64,000 nt of DNA from Ensifer sp. MPMI2T (GCF_004827385.1 NZ_SRXN01000029.1:29378-93377); one strand, 5' to 3'. Shown: positions 17,891 through 27,228, counted from the stretch's first letter. Notes: generated by a model from the letters alone, not told the origin. A program made the numbers and translations.

Positions 17891-18238
17891 ATGGACGACG
17901 CTCACGCTTGGGAGACGGAACAAAGGCTTTGGCTCGAAGGCCCAGACACTTATCGGAACCTGCTCGACAGGCAATGCATCATGGCGTTTCCTGCCCCGAC
18001 AGGCCTCATGCAGGGACCGTCGATCATCGACAGCCTGGAGAGCGCGCCGCGATGGGATCGCGTGGTCATGACCGATCGAACAATCGGCCGCCCGGCACAT
18101 GGCTGCGTGGTTCTTGGATATCGCGCCGCAGGTCATCGCGCGGACAGGAAGCCCTACGCCGCCTACTGCACCTCCACCTATTGCGATACCGGGGTGGGCT
18201 GGAAACTCGTGCAGCACCAGCAGACGGCGATCGGCTGA
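17891..18238 (+). CDS. NTF2-like/SnoaL-like protein (DUF4440 type)
   Basis: 115 residues starting MDDAHAWETEQRLWLEGPDTYRNLLDRQCIMAFP, typical of NTF2-like cone-shaped domains, ending with TSTYCDTGVGWKLVQHQQT, the usual last strand. A strong GGAGGAG precedes the ATG. These domains bind small molecules or act as enzymes or subunits; the role here is unknown. A second NTF2-like gene follows 92 bases later. Confidence 0.75.
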   Translation: MDDAHAWETEQRLWLEGPDTYRNLLDRQCIMAFPAPTGLMQGPSIIDSLESAPRWDRVVMTDRTIGRPAHGCVVLGYRAAGHRADRKPYAAYCTSTYCDTGVGWKLVQHQQTAIG

Positions 18239-18330
18239 GAGGCTGGGCACCGCCGGCACGTCATAGGAACCGCGCGGCATGGGCGCGCGTTTTCATCCAA
18301 ACTGCTCGAACAAAATTCAGGACCACAATC

Positions 18331-18762
18331 ATGGAAGAGATCCTCCGACGCTTCTTCGCGCGATACGAAACCATGGCCAATCGCGTGCTTGCCGCTGACA
18401 TGGATGTCGGCGAGACGACCTTCGCTTTCGCCTCGGAATTCATTGCCGCTTCGCCCGCAGGCGTGCTTGCCGGCAAGAACGACGACAGCCTGAAGGTCTC
18501 GATGGCGAGGGGCTATGCCCGTTACCGCGCGATTGGCACCAAGGAGTTGAAGATCCGCAAGACCACCATTACACCGATCGACAACCAGCATTTCCTCGTC
18601 AGGGTCGATTGGCGCTCCACCTACGACGTCGAGGACAGCCCGGACGTCACCATCGATTTCGAGGTCCACTACCTGGTCCAGGTGCGCAACGACGAGCCCA
18701 AGATCTTCGGCTGGATCAGCGGCGACGAGGAAGCCGTGCTGAAGGAACACGGCATCGGCTGA
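18331..18762 (+). CDS. NTF2-like protein (nuclear transport factor 2 family)
   Basis: 143 residues: MEEILRRFFARYETMANRVLAADMDVGETTFAFASEFIAASPAGV, then strands ending HYLVQVRNDEPKIFGWISGDEEAVLKEHGI. The length and strand pattern fit an NTF2-like domain of unknown function. The ATG at 18331 is preferred, since upstream in-frame sequence resembles out-of-frame readings of the preceding gene. The 3' end is 8 bases from the convergent miaA stop. Confidence 0.7.
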   Translation: MEEILRRFFARYETMANRVLAADMDVGETTFAFASEFIAASPAGVLAGKNDDSLKVSMARGYARYRAIGTKELKIRKTTITPIDNQHFLVRVDWRSTYDVEDSPDVTIDFEVHYLVQVRNDEPKIFGWISGDEEAVLKEHGIG

Positions 18763-18770
18763 GCGTCACC

Positions 18771-19682
18771 TTACCGCAGGGCCTCCGGCCCTTCGATCCG
18801 TTGCCAACTGTCGTCGAGCTGGTTGCGGAACCAGGTCATCTGACGCTTGGCATATTGCCGCGTCGCGGCTGCGCCGGTGGCGATGACCTCCTCCTCACCG
18901 ATCTCGCCCCTTAGCATCGCGGCAATCTGCTGGACGCCGATCGCCTTCATCACCGGCATGTCTGGCGAGAGGTCGAGCGCCAGCAGCGCGCGCACCTCGT
19001 CGACTGCCCCGCGCTGAAGCATGGTCTCGAAACGCCGATCGATCCGGCTGTGCAGGAGGGCGCGGTCCGGCAGCACCACGATTTTTTGCGCTCTGTCAGG
19101 ATCCACGATCATCGGGCCGCAACTCTGCTGGAACAAGTGGATCGGCTTGCCGGCCGCTTCGATCACCTCGAGCGCCCGAACGATCCGCTGCCCATCGCCC
19201 GGCCGCAACTGCGCGGCAGTTTGCGGATCTCGCGCGGCAAGCTCTGCATGGAGCGCCTCCGCCCCCTCCTCCTTCAGCCGCGCGCGCAATGCATCGCGGA
19301 TCGTCGCCGGTATCTCCGGCATATCGGAAAGCCCGCCCGTCAGCGCCTTGAAATAGAGCCCGGTGCCGCCGACGAAGACAGGCAATCGTCCCTCTTCGCG
19401 CAACTGCGCGACAAGGGCCTCCGCCTCACGCAGCCAGGCGCCGGTCGAATAGGCCTGTCCGGCCGGCACGTGGCCATAGAGAAAATGTTGTATCCCGCCC
19501 ATCTCCGTCTCGTCCGGCCGGGCGGTCAGGATCTTCAGCGTGTCGTAGACCTGCATGCTGTCGGCGTTGATCACCACGCCGCCGTGCCGGCGCGCGAGTT
19601 CCACCGCAAGCGCGGACTTGCCGCTGGCGGTCGGCCCGGTTATCAGGATCGCGTCCGTGTCTCTTTCAAGGTTCTTGATCAT
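18771..19682 (-). CDS. miaA: tRNA dimethylallyltransferase
   Basis: 303 residues from ATG 19682. The P-loop is GPTASGKS (16-23), followed by the DSMQVYDTLKILTARP motif and VGGTGLYFKALTGGLSDMP. The enzyme adds a dimethylallyl group to A37 of tRNAs reading UNN codons. An upstream in-frame ATG at 19709 exists, but family alignment from memory favours MIKNLERDTDAILITGPTASGKS. With that start, its ATG and that of the divergent serB share the palindrome CATG. Confidence 0.94.
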   Translation of the reverse strand: MIKNLERDTDAILITGPTASGKSALAVELARRHGGVVINADSMQVYDTLKILTARPDETEMGGIQHFLYGHVPAGQAYSTGAWLREAEALVAQLREEGRLPVFVGGTGLYFKALTGGLSDMPEIPATIRDALRARLKEEGAEALHAELAARDPQTAAQLRPGDGQRIVRALEVIEAAGKPIHLFQQSCGPMIVDPDRAQKIVVLPDRALLHSRIDRRFETMLQRGAVDEVRALLALDLSPDMPVMKAIGVQQIAAMLRGEIGEEEVIATGAAATRQYAKRQMTWFRNQLDDSWQRIEGPEALR

Positions 19683-20568
19683 GGCTCTCGTTGCCACGCT
19701 TATCGCCAATCCGTCAAATCCTGTTCTGACGCCTGAACTGGCGGAAGCGGCGGCGAGTGCCGTAAAGGCATCTGGGGTCTATTGGCTGGCGGACGGCGTC
19801 GCCTGCGATATCGCGCTCACCGACGGCACTGATCCGGACGCCGCCGAGGCGCGGTTGCGCGCCGAGGTGAACGGCTTTCCGATCGACGTCGCGGTGCAGG
19901 ATGCCGAAAGCCGCCGCAAGAAGTTTCTGATCGCCGACATGGATTCGACCATGATCGGCCAGGAGTGCATCGACGAGCTTGCCGCGGAAGTGGGCCTCAA
20001 GGAAAAGGTCGCGGCGATCACCGCCCGCGCCATGAACGGCGAGATCGCCTTCGAGCCGGCGCTCGTCGAGCGCGTCGCGCTCTTGAAGGGCCTGCCCGGC
20101 AGTGTCATCGACGAGGTGATCGCCAAGCGCATCACGCTGACGCCGGGCGGCCGCGAGCTGATCGCGACCATGAAGGGCAAGGGCCACTATACCGCCCTCG
20201 TGTCGGGCGGCTTCACCGTCTTCACCGGGCCGATCGCGGCGAAACTCGGCTTTGACGAGAACCGCGCCAACGTGCTGATCGAGAGGGACGGCCGGCTTAC
20301 CGGCGAGGTCGTCCACCCGATCCTCGGCAAGCAGGCCAAGGTCGACGCGCTCATCGACATTTCCCGCAGGCTCGGCATTTCGACCGCCGAGGTGATCGCC
20401 GTCGGCGATGGCGCCAACGACCTCGGCATGCTGCAGCTTGCCGGCAGCGGCATCGCGCTGCATGCGAAACCCGTGGTCGCCGAACAGGCGAAGATCCGCA
20501 TCGACCACGGCGACCTGACGGCCCTTCTCTACCTCCAGGGCTATCGCAAGACGGATTTCGTGGCGTGA
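19681..20568 (+). CDS. serB: Phosphoserine phosphatase
   Basis: 295 residues. An N-terminal ACT-like part precedes the HAD core: DMDST (nucleophile Asp86, acid Asp88), then GGFTVF (motif II), Lys in motif III, and GDGANDLGML (motif IV). It makes serine from phosphoserine, the last step of the phosphorylated pathway. The start MALVATLIANPSNPVL fits rhizobial SerB. The stop TGA overlaps the GTG start of the next gene (GTGA). Confidence 0.95.
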   Translation: MALVATLIANPSNPVLTPELAEAAASAVKASGVYWLADGVACDIALTDGTDPDAAEARLRAEVNGFPIDVAVQDAESRRKKFLIADMDSTMIGQECIDELAAEVGLKEKVAAITARAMNGEIAFEPALVERVALLKGLPGSVIDEVIAKRITLTPGGRELIATMKGKGHYTALVSGGFTVFTGPIAAKLGFDENRANVLIERDGRLTGEVVHPILGKQAKVDALIDISRRLGISTAEVIAVGDGANDLGMLQLAGSGIALHAKPVVAEQAKIRIDHGDLTALLYLQGYRKTDFVA

Positions 20569-21137
20569 TCATCCGCGAAACCGACAGGCTGCGCATTCGC
20601 GGCTGGAAGGAAAGCGATCGCGACCTCTTCGCCGAGATCAACAGCGATCCGAAGGTGATGGAATTCTTCGCCTTCCGTCGCAGCCGCGCGGAATCCGATG
20701 CGCTGTTCGATCGCATCGGCCGCGGCATCAGTGAAACCGGCTTCGGCTTCTTCGCGCTCACATTGCGCGACAGCGACATCCCGATCGGCTTCTGCGGCCT
20801 GGCGCTCACCGATCTGGAGCCGCATCTGCCGAACGGCACGATCGAGATCGGCTGGCGGCTCGCCCTGCCCTTCTGGGGCAAGGGATATGTGACCGAGGCG
20901 GCAGCGGCACTCCTCGACTACGGTTTTACCGAACGGAGCCTCGGCGAAATCGTCTCCTTCGCCGTGCCGGAGAATACCCGCTCCACCGCCGTGATGAAAA
21001 GGCTCGGCATGCGGCCGGACCCGAGCCGCGACTTCGACCACCCTCGCGTCCCCGACACACACGCACATCTGAAGCGCCACGTGCTCTATGCGATCACGGC
21101 GGATGAGTGGGCGCGGCACATTCTGGCGCAGGGTTAG
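20565..21137 (+). CDS. GNAT-family acetyltransferase (RimJ/RimL type)
   Basis: 190 residues with IRETDRLRIRGWKESDRDLFAEINSDPKVMEFF at the N-terminus, the acetyl-CoA region ALPFWGKGYVTEAAAALLDYGF and the late motif PENTRSTAVMKRLGM. The GTG start overlaps the serB stop, which implies coupling, but no metabolic link to serine synthesis is evident. Substrate unknown. Its stop overlaps the LysR remnant by 4 bases. Confidence 0.85.
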   Translation: MIIRETDRLRIRGWKESDRDLFAEINSDPKVMEFFAFRRSRAESDALFDRIGRGISETGFGFFALTLRDSDIPIGFCGLALTDLEPHLPNGTIEIGWRLALPFWGKGYVTEAAAALLDYGFTERSLGEIVSFAVPENTRSTAVMKRLGMRPDPSRDFDHPRVPDTHAHLKRHVLYAITADEWARHILAQG

Positions 21138-21421
21138 GCGCCCTTCCGGCCGGGATAACAGCGCTCAATCCACGCGACGAAACGTCTGGCGGGTTCGGAG
21201 AGCGCGTCGAACCGCCGCGCAACCAGCCAGAAGGCACCATAGGGAATAGAAACGTCAAACGCCTGGACGAGACGCCCTGCGTTGAGATCGTCGCGCGCAT
21301 GGTCGCGATCCATGAGCGCGACGCCGTGACCGCGGAGCGCCGCTTGAAGCACAAGTGCGCCATCGGCGAAGATGGCGCCGCGCTCGACCCGCACTTGTGC
21401 TGCTGCCTCACAGGCCTTCAA
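21134..21421 (-). pseudogene. LysR-type regulator remnant (C-terminal effector domain only)
   Basis: 95 codons matching only the end of a GcvA-like LysR regulator: DGALVLQAALRGHGVALMDRDHARDDLNAGRLVQAFDVSIPYGAFWLV. The DNA-binding helix-turn-helix and the first half of the effector domain (about 200 residues) are absent. The frame runs upstream directly into the stop codon of the alpha/beta hydrolase, so the 5' part was replaced or deleted. It cannot bind DNA and is probably not functional. Confidence 0.8.
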
Positions 21422-21445
21422 ACCGAGAGGCCCACGAGACGGGCG

Positions 21446-22072
21446 TCACTCGAACCGCTCTGCAAACCACTGTCTTGAAAGCGATCGGTCCAGGCCGGTT
21501 TGTTCCCACCCGTGTCCAGCGTCCAGCTCGCGGTAGGTCACATGCGCTCCGGCAACGCGGAACTGCTCGGCGATCATCGGTGCATCCGAGCGATCTCGGC
21601 GGTCATCGCGTGCTCCCGCGAGGATGAGCACGGGATAACGCTCCAGCATTGGAAATGGCCTTTGCGGATTTGGCGACTGCGGTCGCAGGAGAATAGCGCC
21701 GGAAGTGAGCCTGTTCCGACGGGCAACAACCGCCGCGGCGATCACGGCACCGCTCGAGTAGCCGGCAATAACCGGAGGCAGAGCGAAGCCAAGCTGACCG
21801 GATATTGTCTCCAAGAACGCGCAAAGCTCTCCCGCTCTAGGGGCCAGCTCCTCAAGGTTCAGGCTTCGATCCGGATTGCGCCGAAAGAATGTGAAACCTT
21901 GCTCCGAGGGGATTGGACCACGAACCGAGAGACATGTGGAACCAGGAGCCACGTGTTGCGCAAAATCACCCCAGTCCGTCTCCCTTCCGCTGCCGCCATG
22001 GAGGAGTACGATCGGAGGCTCGCGTGAGCTCTTTATGGTGACCTCGAAATCAAAGCCCTCTGAATGCAGCAT
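21446..22072 (-). CDS. Alpha/beta hydrolase (carboxylesterase/YpfH-like)
   Basis: 208 residues: oxyanion region VLLHGGSGRETDW, nucleophile Ser in GYSSGA, acid in LAGARDDRRD, His in DAGHGWEQ. All triad members are present. The layout fits small carboxylesterase/phospholipase-type hydrolases of the cytoplasm. It is located between degP and a LysR remnant on the same strand. Substrate unknown. Confidence 0.85.
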   Translation of the reverse strand: MLHSEGFDFEVTIKSSREPPIVLLHGGSGRETDWGDFAQHVAPGSTCLSVRGPIPSEQGFTFFRRNPDRSLNLEELAPRAGELCAFLETISGQLGFALPPVIAGYSSGAVIAAAVVARRNRLTSGAILLRPQSPNPQRPFPMLERYPVLILAGARDDRRDRSDAPMIAEQFRVAGAHVTYRELDAGHGWEQTGLDRSLSRQWFAERFE

Positions 22073-22092
22073 GGAAAGGTGCGTGCCCGCCC

Positions 22093-23595
22093 CTATTCCA
22101 TCTGCACGGTGACGAAGCGCAGCTCGCCGGCCTTGTTGGCGATCATCAGAAGCGCGTTGCGGCGGCCATCGTTCTTCAGTTCCTCGACTCGCGCCGAAAC
22201 GTCGTCCGGCGTGGCCATTGCCTCCTGGCCGATCTCGACGATCACGTCGCCGACCGCGACCCGGCGCTCGGCCGCGGCCGAATTCGGCTGGACTTCGGTG
22301 ATCACCACGCCTTCGACGCCATCGGCAATGCCGAAGCTTTTGCGGCGGTCGGCGTCGAGCACTGCGAGCTTCATGCCGAGTACGACGTCGCTCGCCGGCA
22401 GCTGCGCCGCGGGCGGCTGATCCGGCTTGATACCTTCGCCATTCTCCTTCACCGGCGCATTTGCAAGCTGCTCGCCATCCTCAAGCCGGCCGAGCGTGAC
22501 GCGAACCGTCTGCTCCTGGCCGTCACGGATAATGACCACGTCGACCAACTTGCCGACGGGGCTCTCGCCGACCGCGCGCATCAGGTCGCGGATCTCCGCG
22601 ACATCCGTCCCGTCGAAACGGGTGATGATATCGCCTGCCTTGATCTCACCCTTGGCGATCGGCCCGCCTTCGATGATGCCGGAAACCAGCGCACCATGCG
22701 GCCTCTCCATCTTCAGGCTTTCGGCGATATCGTCGGTGACCGGCTGAATGCGAACGCCGAGCCAACCGCGCCGGGTCTCGCCGAATTCCTTGAGCTGATT
22801 GACCACGTTCATTGCCAGTTCCGTCGGCACGGCGAAGCCGATGCCAACCGACATGCCGGTCTGAGAGAGGATCGCGGTATTGATGCCGATCACCTCGCCC
22901 CGCATGTTGAACAGCGGGCCGCCCGAATTGCCGCGGTTGATCGCCGCGTCGGTCTGGATGAAGCTGTCATAGGGGCCGGCATTGATGTTGCGCCCGCGCG
23001 CCGAGACGACGCCGACCGAAACCGACACGCCGAGGCCGAACGGATTACCGACCACCATCACCCAATCGCCGATCCGGATCTTGCGCGAGTCGCCGAAGGA
23101 AACGGCCTTAAGCGGTTTCTTCGGCTCGACCTTCAGCACCGCCAAATCGGTCTTGGTGTCAGTGCCAACCAGCGTTGCCTTCAGCTTGGAGCCGTCTGAG
23201 AAGTTGATCTCGATGTCGTCTGCGTCCTGGATGACATGGTTGTTGGTGACGATGAAACCAGCTGGATCGATAACGAAACCGGAGCCAAGGGAGTTGACCG
23301 TTCGCGGCCGGTTACCCTCGCCGCGCTGCCCCTTGAAGAACTCGTCGAAGAATTCCTGATGCGGCGACCCTTCCGGCACCTGCGGCATCGGGGCGTCGTC
23401 ATCGTCGCTCTTGACGTTCTGGGAAATGGAAATGTTGACTACCGCATCGAGCAGTCCCTCGGCAAGGTCGGCAACGGAGGGCGGTCCGGCCGCCGGCTGG
23501 GACGTTGCCGTCTCGGCGAGCGCCGTGTTGTTTAGAAGCAGTGCCGTCGCGGCCGCAAGCACCAGGCCGCGGAAGAATTTGGGTCGTGTCAACAA
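22093..23595 (-). CDS. degP: Periplasmic serine protease of the DegP/HtrA family
   Basis: 500 residues. A signal peptide (1-27) is followed by a trypsin-like domain with His120 (TNNHV), Asp150 (DLAVLK) and Ser224 (RGNSGGPLF), then two PDZ domains (about 275-370 and 395-495). DegP enzymes refold or degrade damaged envelope proteins. The start is TTG at 23595, with GGAG ten bases upstream. The gene follows the hflKC-ACT string on the same strand, separated by 235 bases, so it may have its own promoter. Confidence 0.95.
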   Translation of the reverse strand: MLTRPKFFRGLVLAAATALLLNNTALAETATSQPAAGPPSVADLAEGLLDAVVNISISQNVKSDDDDAPMPQVPEGSPHQEFFDEFFKGQRGEGNRPRTVNSLGSGFVIDPAGFIVTNNHVIQDADDIEINFSDGSKLKATLVGTDTKTDLAVLKVEPKKPLKAVSFGDSRKIRIGDWVMVVGNPFGLGVSVSVGVVSARGRNINAGPYDSFIQTDAAINRGNSGGPLFNMRGEVIGINTAILSQTGMSVGIGFAVPTELAMNVVNQLKEFGETRRGWLGVRIQPVTDDIAESLKMERPHGALVSGIIEGGPIAKGEIKAGDIITRFDGTDVAEIRDLMRAVGESPVGKLVDVVIIRDGQEQTVRVTLGRLEDGEQLANAPVKENGEGIKPDQPPAAQLPASDVVLGMKLAVLDADRRKSFGIADGVEGVVITEVQPNSAAAERRVAVGDVIVEIGQEAMATPDDVSARVEELKNDGRRNALLMIANKAGELRFVTVQME

Positions 23596-23830
23596 GTCGC
23601 TAGGCTCCTGTTATTGCTCTTGGACCACACCCGCCATGGATTAAGCAATCCGGCATCGCGGCGTGATCGATTTCCCTTCACCTGCACGATACGCCACTGC
23701 CGCGGGTTCGCACACAAGCGATCTTCACTTGAAGATACGGCGGAATTCCGGAGCGTCCAAACACGATTTCCTGATCCGCTTCCAGGAAGGCAGAACGCCG
23801 ACACCTCCGGTCAGCGCCGCCTTCGCGCGT

Positions 23831-24217
23831 TCAGCCGGTGATCTCGTGCCCATGCTCCTTGAGGGCCTGCACCGCCCTCTCAAGGTTCGAGCCCGCGACG
23901 AAGACATAATCAGTGCTGAAGGTCGAATTGGCGAAAACGCCGACCCCGGCTGCGGAAAGCGGTCGCAGCACCGAAGACAGGACGCCCGGCACGTCGAAGC
24001 TGAAATGCTGCTCGATACGGAAGCAGCGCCATCCAAGCGAGCTCTGCACGCTCGACGGTACGCGGGCGGCGCGACAGACCAGCGTCATTTCCTCACGAGA
24101 GCTGGACACCGTCCAGAAACCCGGCCCGGGCAGCCACTCCGGTATCGCGGACCCGACGTTCAGTCGGGTAATGGCGTATTCGGCATCGACCAGCCGGATC
24201 AGCAGTTTATGTGGCAT
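23831..24217 (-). CDS. ACT-domain protein
   Basis: 128 residues. The second half is an ACT-like fold (RIEQHFSFDVPGVLSSVLRPLSAAGVGVFANSTFSTDYVFVAGSNLERAVQAL), the first half a related strand-rich region, as in small two-ACT regulators that sense amino acids. No catalytic domain is present. It lies 6 bases after the DUF2065 gene, probably within the hflKC transcript. Its ligand is unknown. Confidence 0.75.
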   Translation of the reverse strand: MPHKLLIRLVDAEYAITRLNVGSAIPEWLPGPGFWTVSSSREEMTLVCRAARVPSSVQSSLGWRCFRIEQHFSFDVPGVLSSVLRPLSAAGVGVFANSTFSTDYVFVAGSNLERAVQALKEHGHEITG

Positions 24218-24223
24218 TTCGCA

Positions 24224-24412
24224 TTATCCTCGAACCAACCAGACAAGTCCGACGCCAGCCGCCACCGAAACGAGTCCGGCCAGTCGGAGCTGATGTTCCG
24301 GGACATACGGCAAACGCTTCGCCAATTCCACCAAAACCAAAGGGGCCAGTGCGTACACCAGCCCCTCGATGATCAGGAAGAAACCTAACCCAATCAGAAA
24401 ATCGGACATCAT
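24224..24412 (-). CDS. DUF2065 small membrane protein (YjeT-like)
   Basis: 62 residues with two hydrophobic helices (FLIGLGFFLIIEGLVYALAP and LRLAGLVSVAAGVGLVWLV). Proteins of this family lie directly downstream of hflC in many proteobacteria, as here (4 bases after its stop), and are presumed to associate with the HflKC complex. Two adjacent ATG codons (24412 and 24409) could serve as start. Confidence 0.85.
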   Translation of the reverse strand: MMSDFLIGLGFFLIIEGLVYALAPLVLVELAKRLPYVPEHQLRLAGLVSVAAGVGLVWLVRG

Positions 24413-24416
24413 CCGC

Positions 24417-25349
24417 TCAATCTGCGGTCGCAGGCGCTGCCGGCGCGGGCGGCGACTGTGGCAACGCCCCACCGTCCGCGCTGTTGAAATAGCGGAAGAA
24501 TTCCGAATGCGGCGAGAGCACCACGGTTGTATCCGGGTTACCGATGGATTGGGAATAGGCCGCCATCGAGCGGTAGAAGTCGAAGAAGCCGGGATCGCGC
24601 GTGAAAGCGTCCGCAAAGATACCTGCCCGCTCGGCTTCACCCTCGCCTCGCAGGATTTCCGAATCACGCTGGGCTTCCGCGACGATCTCGACCACCTGGC
24701 GATCGGCGATCGCGCGGCGTCTCTGGCCTTCCTCGTTACCGCGCGCGCGGATCAGCTCGGCCTCGGCCAGACGCTCCGCCTTCATCCTTTCGAAGGTTTG
24801 CTGCGAGACCTCCTGCGTCAGGTCGGTCCGGCGGATGCGCACGTCCTCGATGTTGAGGCCGAGCGATTCCGCGTCCGCCTTGAGGTCCGTCCGCACCTCG
24901 CGCATCATCGATGCGCGCTCATCCGAAAGCGCCGCCTCGAACCCCCTCAAGCCGTAGACACGGCGCAGCGACGCGTCGAGACGGGTCCTGAGCCGTGCCT
25001 CGGCCGACTCCCGGTCGCCGGAAACGGTCTCGCGGAAACGCCTGGCGTCGGCGATCCGGTAGACCACGAACGCGTCCACCTCGTAGAACTTGCCGCCTGA
25101 GACCTGTACGCGGATGTTGTCGAGATCGAAGCGAAGCGCCTGGTCCTCGACAAATTGCACGCGATCGGCATCCATGAAGGCGAAAGGAAGCTTGAAATAA
25201 AGCCCAGGCTCACTCTTGACGGCTCGGATCTCGCCGAAGCGCACGACGATCGCCTGCTGGCGCTCGTTGACCACGAAGACCGACGAGTAGATCACGACGA
25301 GCACTGCCGCGACGATGATCAGGATGATTGAACTGCGATTGTTTATCAT
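24417..25349 (-). CDS. hflC: HflC, modulator of FtsH protease
   Basis: 310 residues: one N-terminal membrane anchor (IILIIVAAVLVVIYSSVFVV) and a periplasmic SPFH/prohibitin domain (QQAIVVRFGEIRAVKSEPGLYFKLPF), then a coiled-coil-rich tail. With HflK it builds a large membrane cage around FtsH. The ATG overlaps the hflK stop by four bases. Confidence 0.96.
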   Translation of the reverse strand: MINNRSSIILIIVAAVLVVIYSSVFVVNERQQAIVVRFGEIRAVKSEPGLYFKLPFAFMDADRVQFVEDQALRFDLDNIRVQVSGGKFYEVDAFVVYRIADARRFRETVSGDRESAEARLRTRLDASLRRVYGLRGFEAALSDERASMMREVRTDLKADAESLGLNIEDVRIRRTDLTQEVSQQTFERMKAERLAEAELIRARGNEEGQRRRAIADRQVVEIVAEAQRDSEILRGEGEAERAGIFADAFTRDPGFFDFYRSMAAYSQSIGNPDTTVVLSPHSEFFRYFNSADGGALPQSPPAPAAPATAD

Positions 25350-26431
25350 TGGGTACCTCCCGACTGCGCGGGCCTGCCGATTTCGTTGAGCGGCAGATAG
25401 GGCAGCACGCCCTGCCCGTTCTTCTCGTCGAGAATGACCTTCTTCGACTTGCGGAAAACATCCTGCATTGTTTCGAGATAAAGCCGCCGGCGCGTGACGT
25501 CGGGAGCCTTGGAGTAGGCGTCATAGACCGAGATGAAGCGCTGGGCCTCACCCTGCGCTTCCTTGACAACGCGGTCCTTGTAAGCGGCCGCCTCTTCGCG
25601 GATCTGCGCGCCCTGACCGCGCGCCTTGCCGAGCACCTGGTTGGCGTACTGGTTGGCTTCCTCGACGAAGCGGTCCTCGTCCTGTTCGGCGCGCTGCACC
25701 TCATCGAAGGCGTCGGCGACTTCACGCGGAGGCGCTGCATCCTCGATCGCGACCGTGTTTACCGAAACGCCGGCGCCGTAGCTGTCCATCGTCGCCTGAA
25801 TCGTGTTTTTCACGTCGGCGGCGATTGCCTGGCGGTTGTCGCGGAAAATGTCTTGGGCCGGACGCCGGCCGACGACCTCGCGCATGGCGCTTTCGGCAAC
25901 CTGCTGCAGCGTGTCGGACGGGTTCTCGACGTTGAAGAGGTAGGCCTTCGGGTCAGTCACCGAGAACAGTACCGAGAACTGCACATTGACGATGTTCTGG
26001 TCGCCGGAAAGCATCAGCCCGGCATTGGACTGGCCACTGGCGCGTCCGCCGATATTCTGCTGCTGCTCCGTGACCTTCACGAACTCGACGGTTTCGAGGG
26101 GCCAGAAGTGGTAGTGCAGGCCCGGCATCGAAATTTCTTCTTTCGGCCTGCCGAAGCGCATCTCGACGCCGCGCTCGTCCGGCTGAACCGTGTAGATCGA
26201 GTTGAGCAGGATGAAACCGACGATCAAAAGGCCGACGATGACGAAGACGCCGCCGTTGAAGCCCCCCGGGACCACATTCTTCAGTTGGTCCTGACCGCGC
26301 CGGATGATCTCTTCGAGATCTGGCGGGCCACCTCTCCCGCCTCGTGGCCGATTGGGCCCCTGGCCCCATGGCCCTTGATTGCCGCCGCCGCCCCATGGGC
26401 CGCCGCCGCCATTCTGATTGCTCCAGGGCAT
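25346..26431 (-). CDS. hflK: HflK, modulator of FtsH protease
   Basis: 361 residues. A Gly/Pro/Asn-rich N-terminal tail (NQNGGGGPWGGGGNQGPWGQ) precedes a membrane span (GGVFVIVGLLIVGFILLNSIY) and an SPFH domain (DERGVEMRFGRPKEEISMPGLHYHFWP), as in all HflK proteins. ATG 26431 is chosen over the TTG directly before it. It is the first gene of hflK-hflC-DUF2065-ACT. Confidence 0.96.
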   Translation of the reverse strand: MPWSNQNGGGGPWGGGGNQGPWGQGPNRPRGGRGGPPDLEEIIRRGQDQLKNVVPGGFNGGVFVIVGLLIVGFILLNSIYTVQPDERGVEMRFGRPKEEISMPGLHYHFWPLETVEFVKVTEQQQNIGGRASGQSNAGLMLSGDQNIVNVQFSVLFSVTDPKAYLFNVENPSDTLQQVAESAMREVVGRRPAQDIFRDNRQAIAADVKNTIQATMDSYGAGVSVNTVAIEDAAPPREVADAFDEVQRAEQDEDRFVEEANQYANQVLGKARGQGAQIREEAAAYKDRVVKEAQGEAQRFISVYDAYSKAPDVTRRRLYLETMQDVFRKSKKVILDEKNGQGVLPYLPLNEIGRPAQSGGTQ

Positions 26432-26679
26432 CAAAACCTCTCTTCAAGAAAACCTCTCTCGCCGACCGCCCGCAGGCACGAGCAAGCGGTCACGATGTGA
26501 AACCGTTATAGGTATCACATGCATTGCTTTCAACGCGATACGGCCGACTTCACCGTAAATGGGTTAAAATAGTTGGGAGATGCGCTACACGAACAGGTGA
26601 GCGCCGCATGCACGCCAAGAACGGCCGCGCGTTTTCCTGATCCCGGCGTCTTTGCCGGGTGCGGGATGCAGGCGGAAAA

Positions 26680-27228
26680 TCATTCCGCTGTCTCCCGCCG
26701 GCGCCAGGTCACGAAATGCATCGCATGGCTGTCCTTCTCGCCGCGCGCCAGCTCTTCCTCGAACACCCTCTCGAAGACTGCCGGATCGATCGCCGGGAAG
26801 CGCGTGTCGCCATCGACCTCGGCCTGCACCTCCGTTACGTGGAGCACGTCAGCAACACCGATCGACTGGCGATAGATCTCCCCGCCGCCGATAATGCAGA
26901 TCTCGTCTGCTCCGGTCGCCGCCGCATGGCTGCGCGCCAACGCAAGAGCCGCCACGAGCGAAGGAGCAACCTCCGCCCCCTCTGCCTCGAAGTCGCGATT
27001 GCGGCTGATGACGATGTTCGGTCGCCCCGGCAGCGGGCGCCCGAGCGAGGCCCAGGTCTTCCGACCCATTATGACCGGCTTGCCCATCGTCAGCGCCTTG
27101 AAGCGCTTGAGATCGGTCGAGAGTCGCCACGGCAGGCCGCCCTCGCTTCCGATCACCCCGTTGGTCGCAACCGCGACGACGATCACGATCTTCGGTTCAG
27201 CGCTCGTTTCAGTCTTTGCTTCAGTCAT
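26680..27228 (-). CDS. folA: Dihydrofolate reductase
   Basis: 182 residues: IVIVVAVATNGVIGSEGGLPWRLSTDLKRFKALTMGKPVIMGRKTWASLG, with the catalytic acid in the LPW-LxxDLKRF segment, and IIGGGEIYRQSI near the end. It regenerates tetrahydrofolate, working with ThyA (two genes upstream). The start at 27228 (MTEAKTE) overlaps the end of the GST gene by 8 bases. The 245-base gap to hflK contains a Sinorhizobium-type palindrome around 26630-26690 (tcccggcg...gcgggatgcaggcggaaaa) related to the tandem repeat at 33685. Confidence 0.96.
   Translation of the reverse strand: MTEAKTETSAEPKIVIVVAVATNGVIGSEGGLPWRLSTDLKRFKALTMGKPVIMGRKTWASLGRPLPGRPNIVISRNRDFEAEGAEVAPSLVAALALARSHAAATGADEICIIGGGEIYRQSIGVADVLHVTEVQAEVDGDTRFPAIDPAVFERVFEEELARGEKDSHAMHFVTWRRRETAE

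Noticed and set aside
26573..26875. 100-codon plus-strand open frame near the folA end
   Set aside because: It overlaps folA antisense and has no start signal; the intergenic part is a palindromic repeat.
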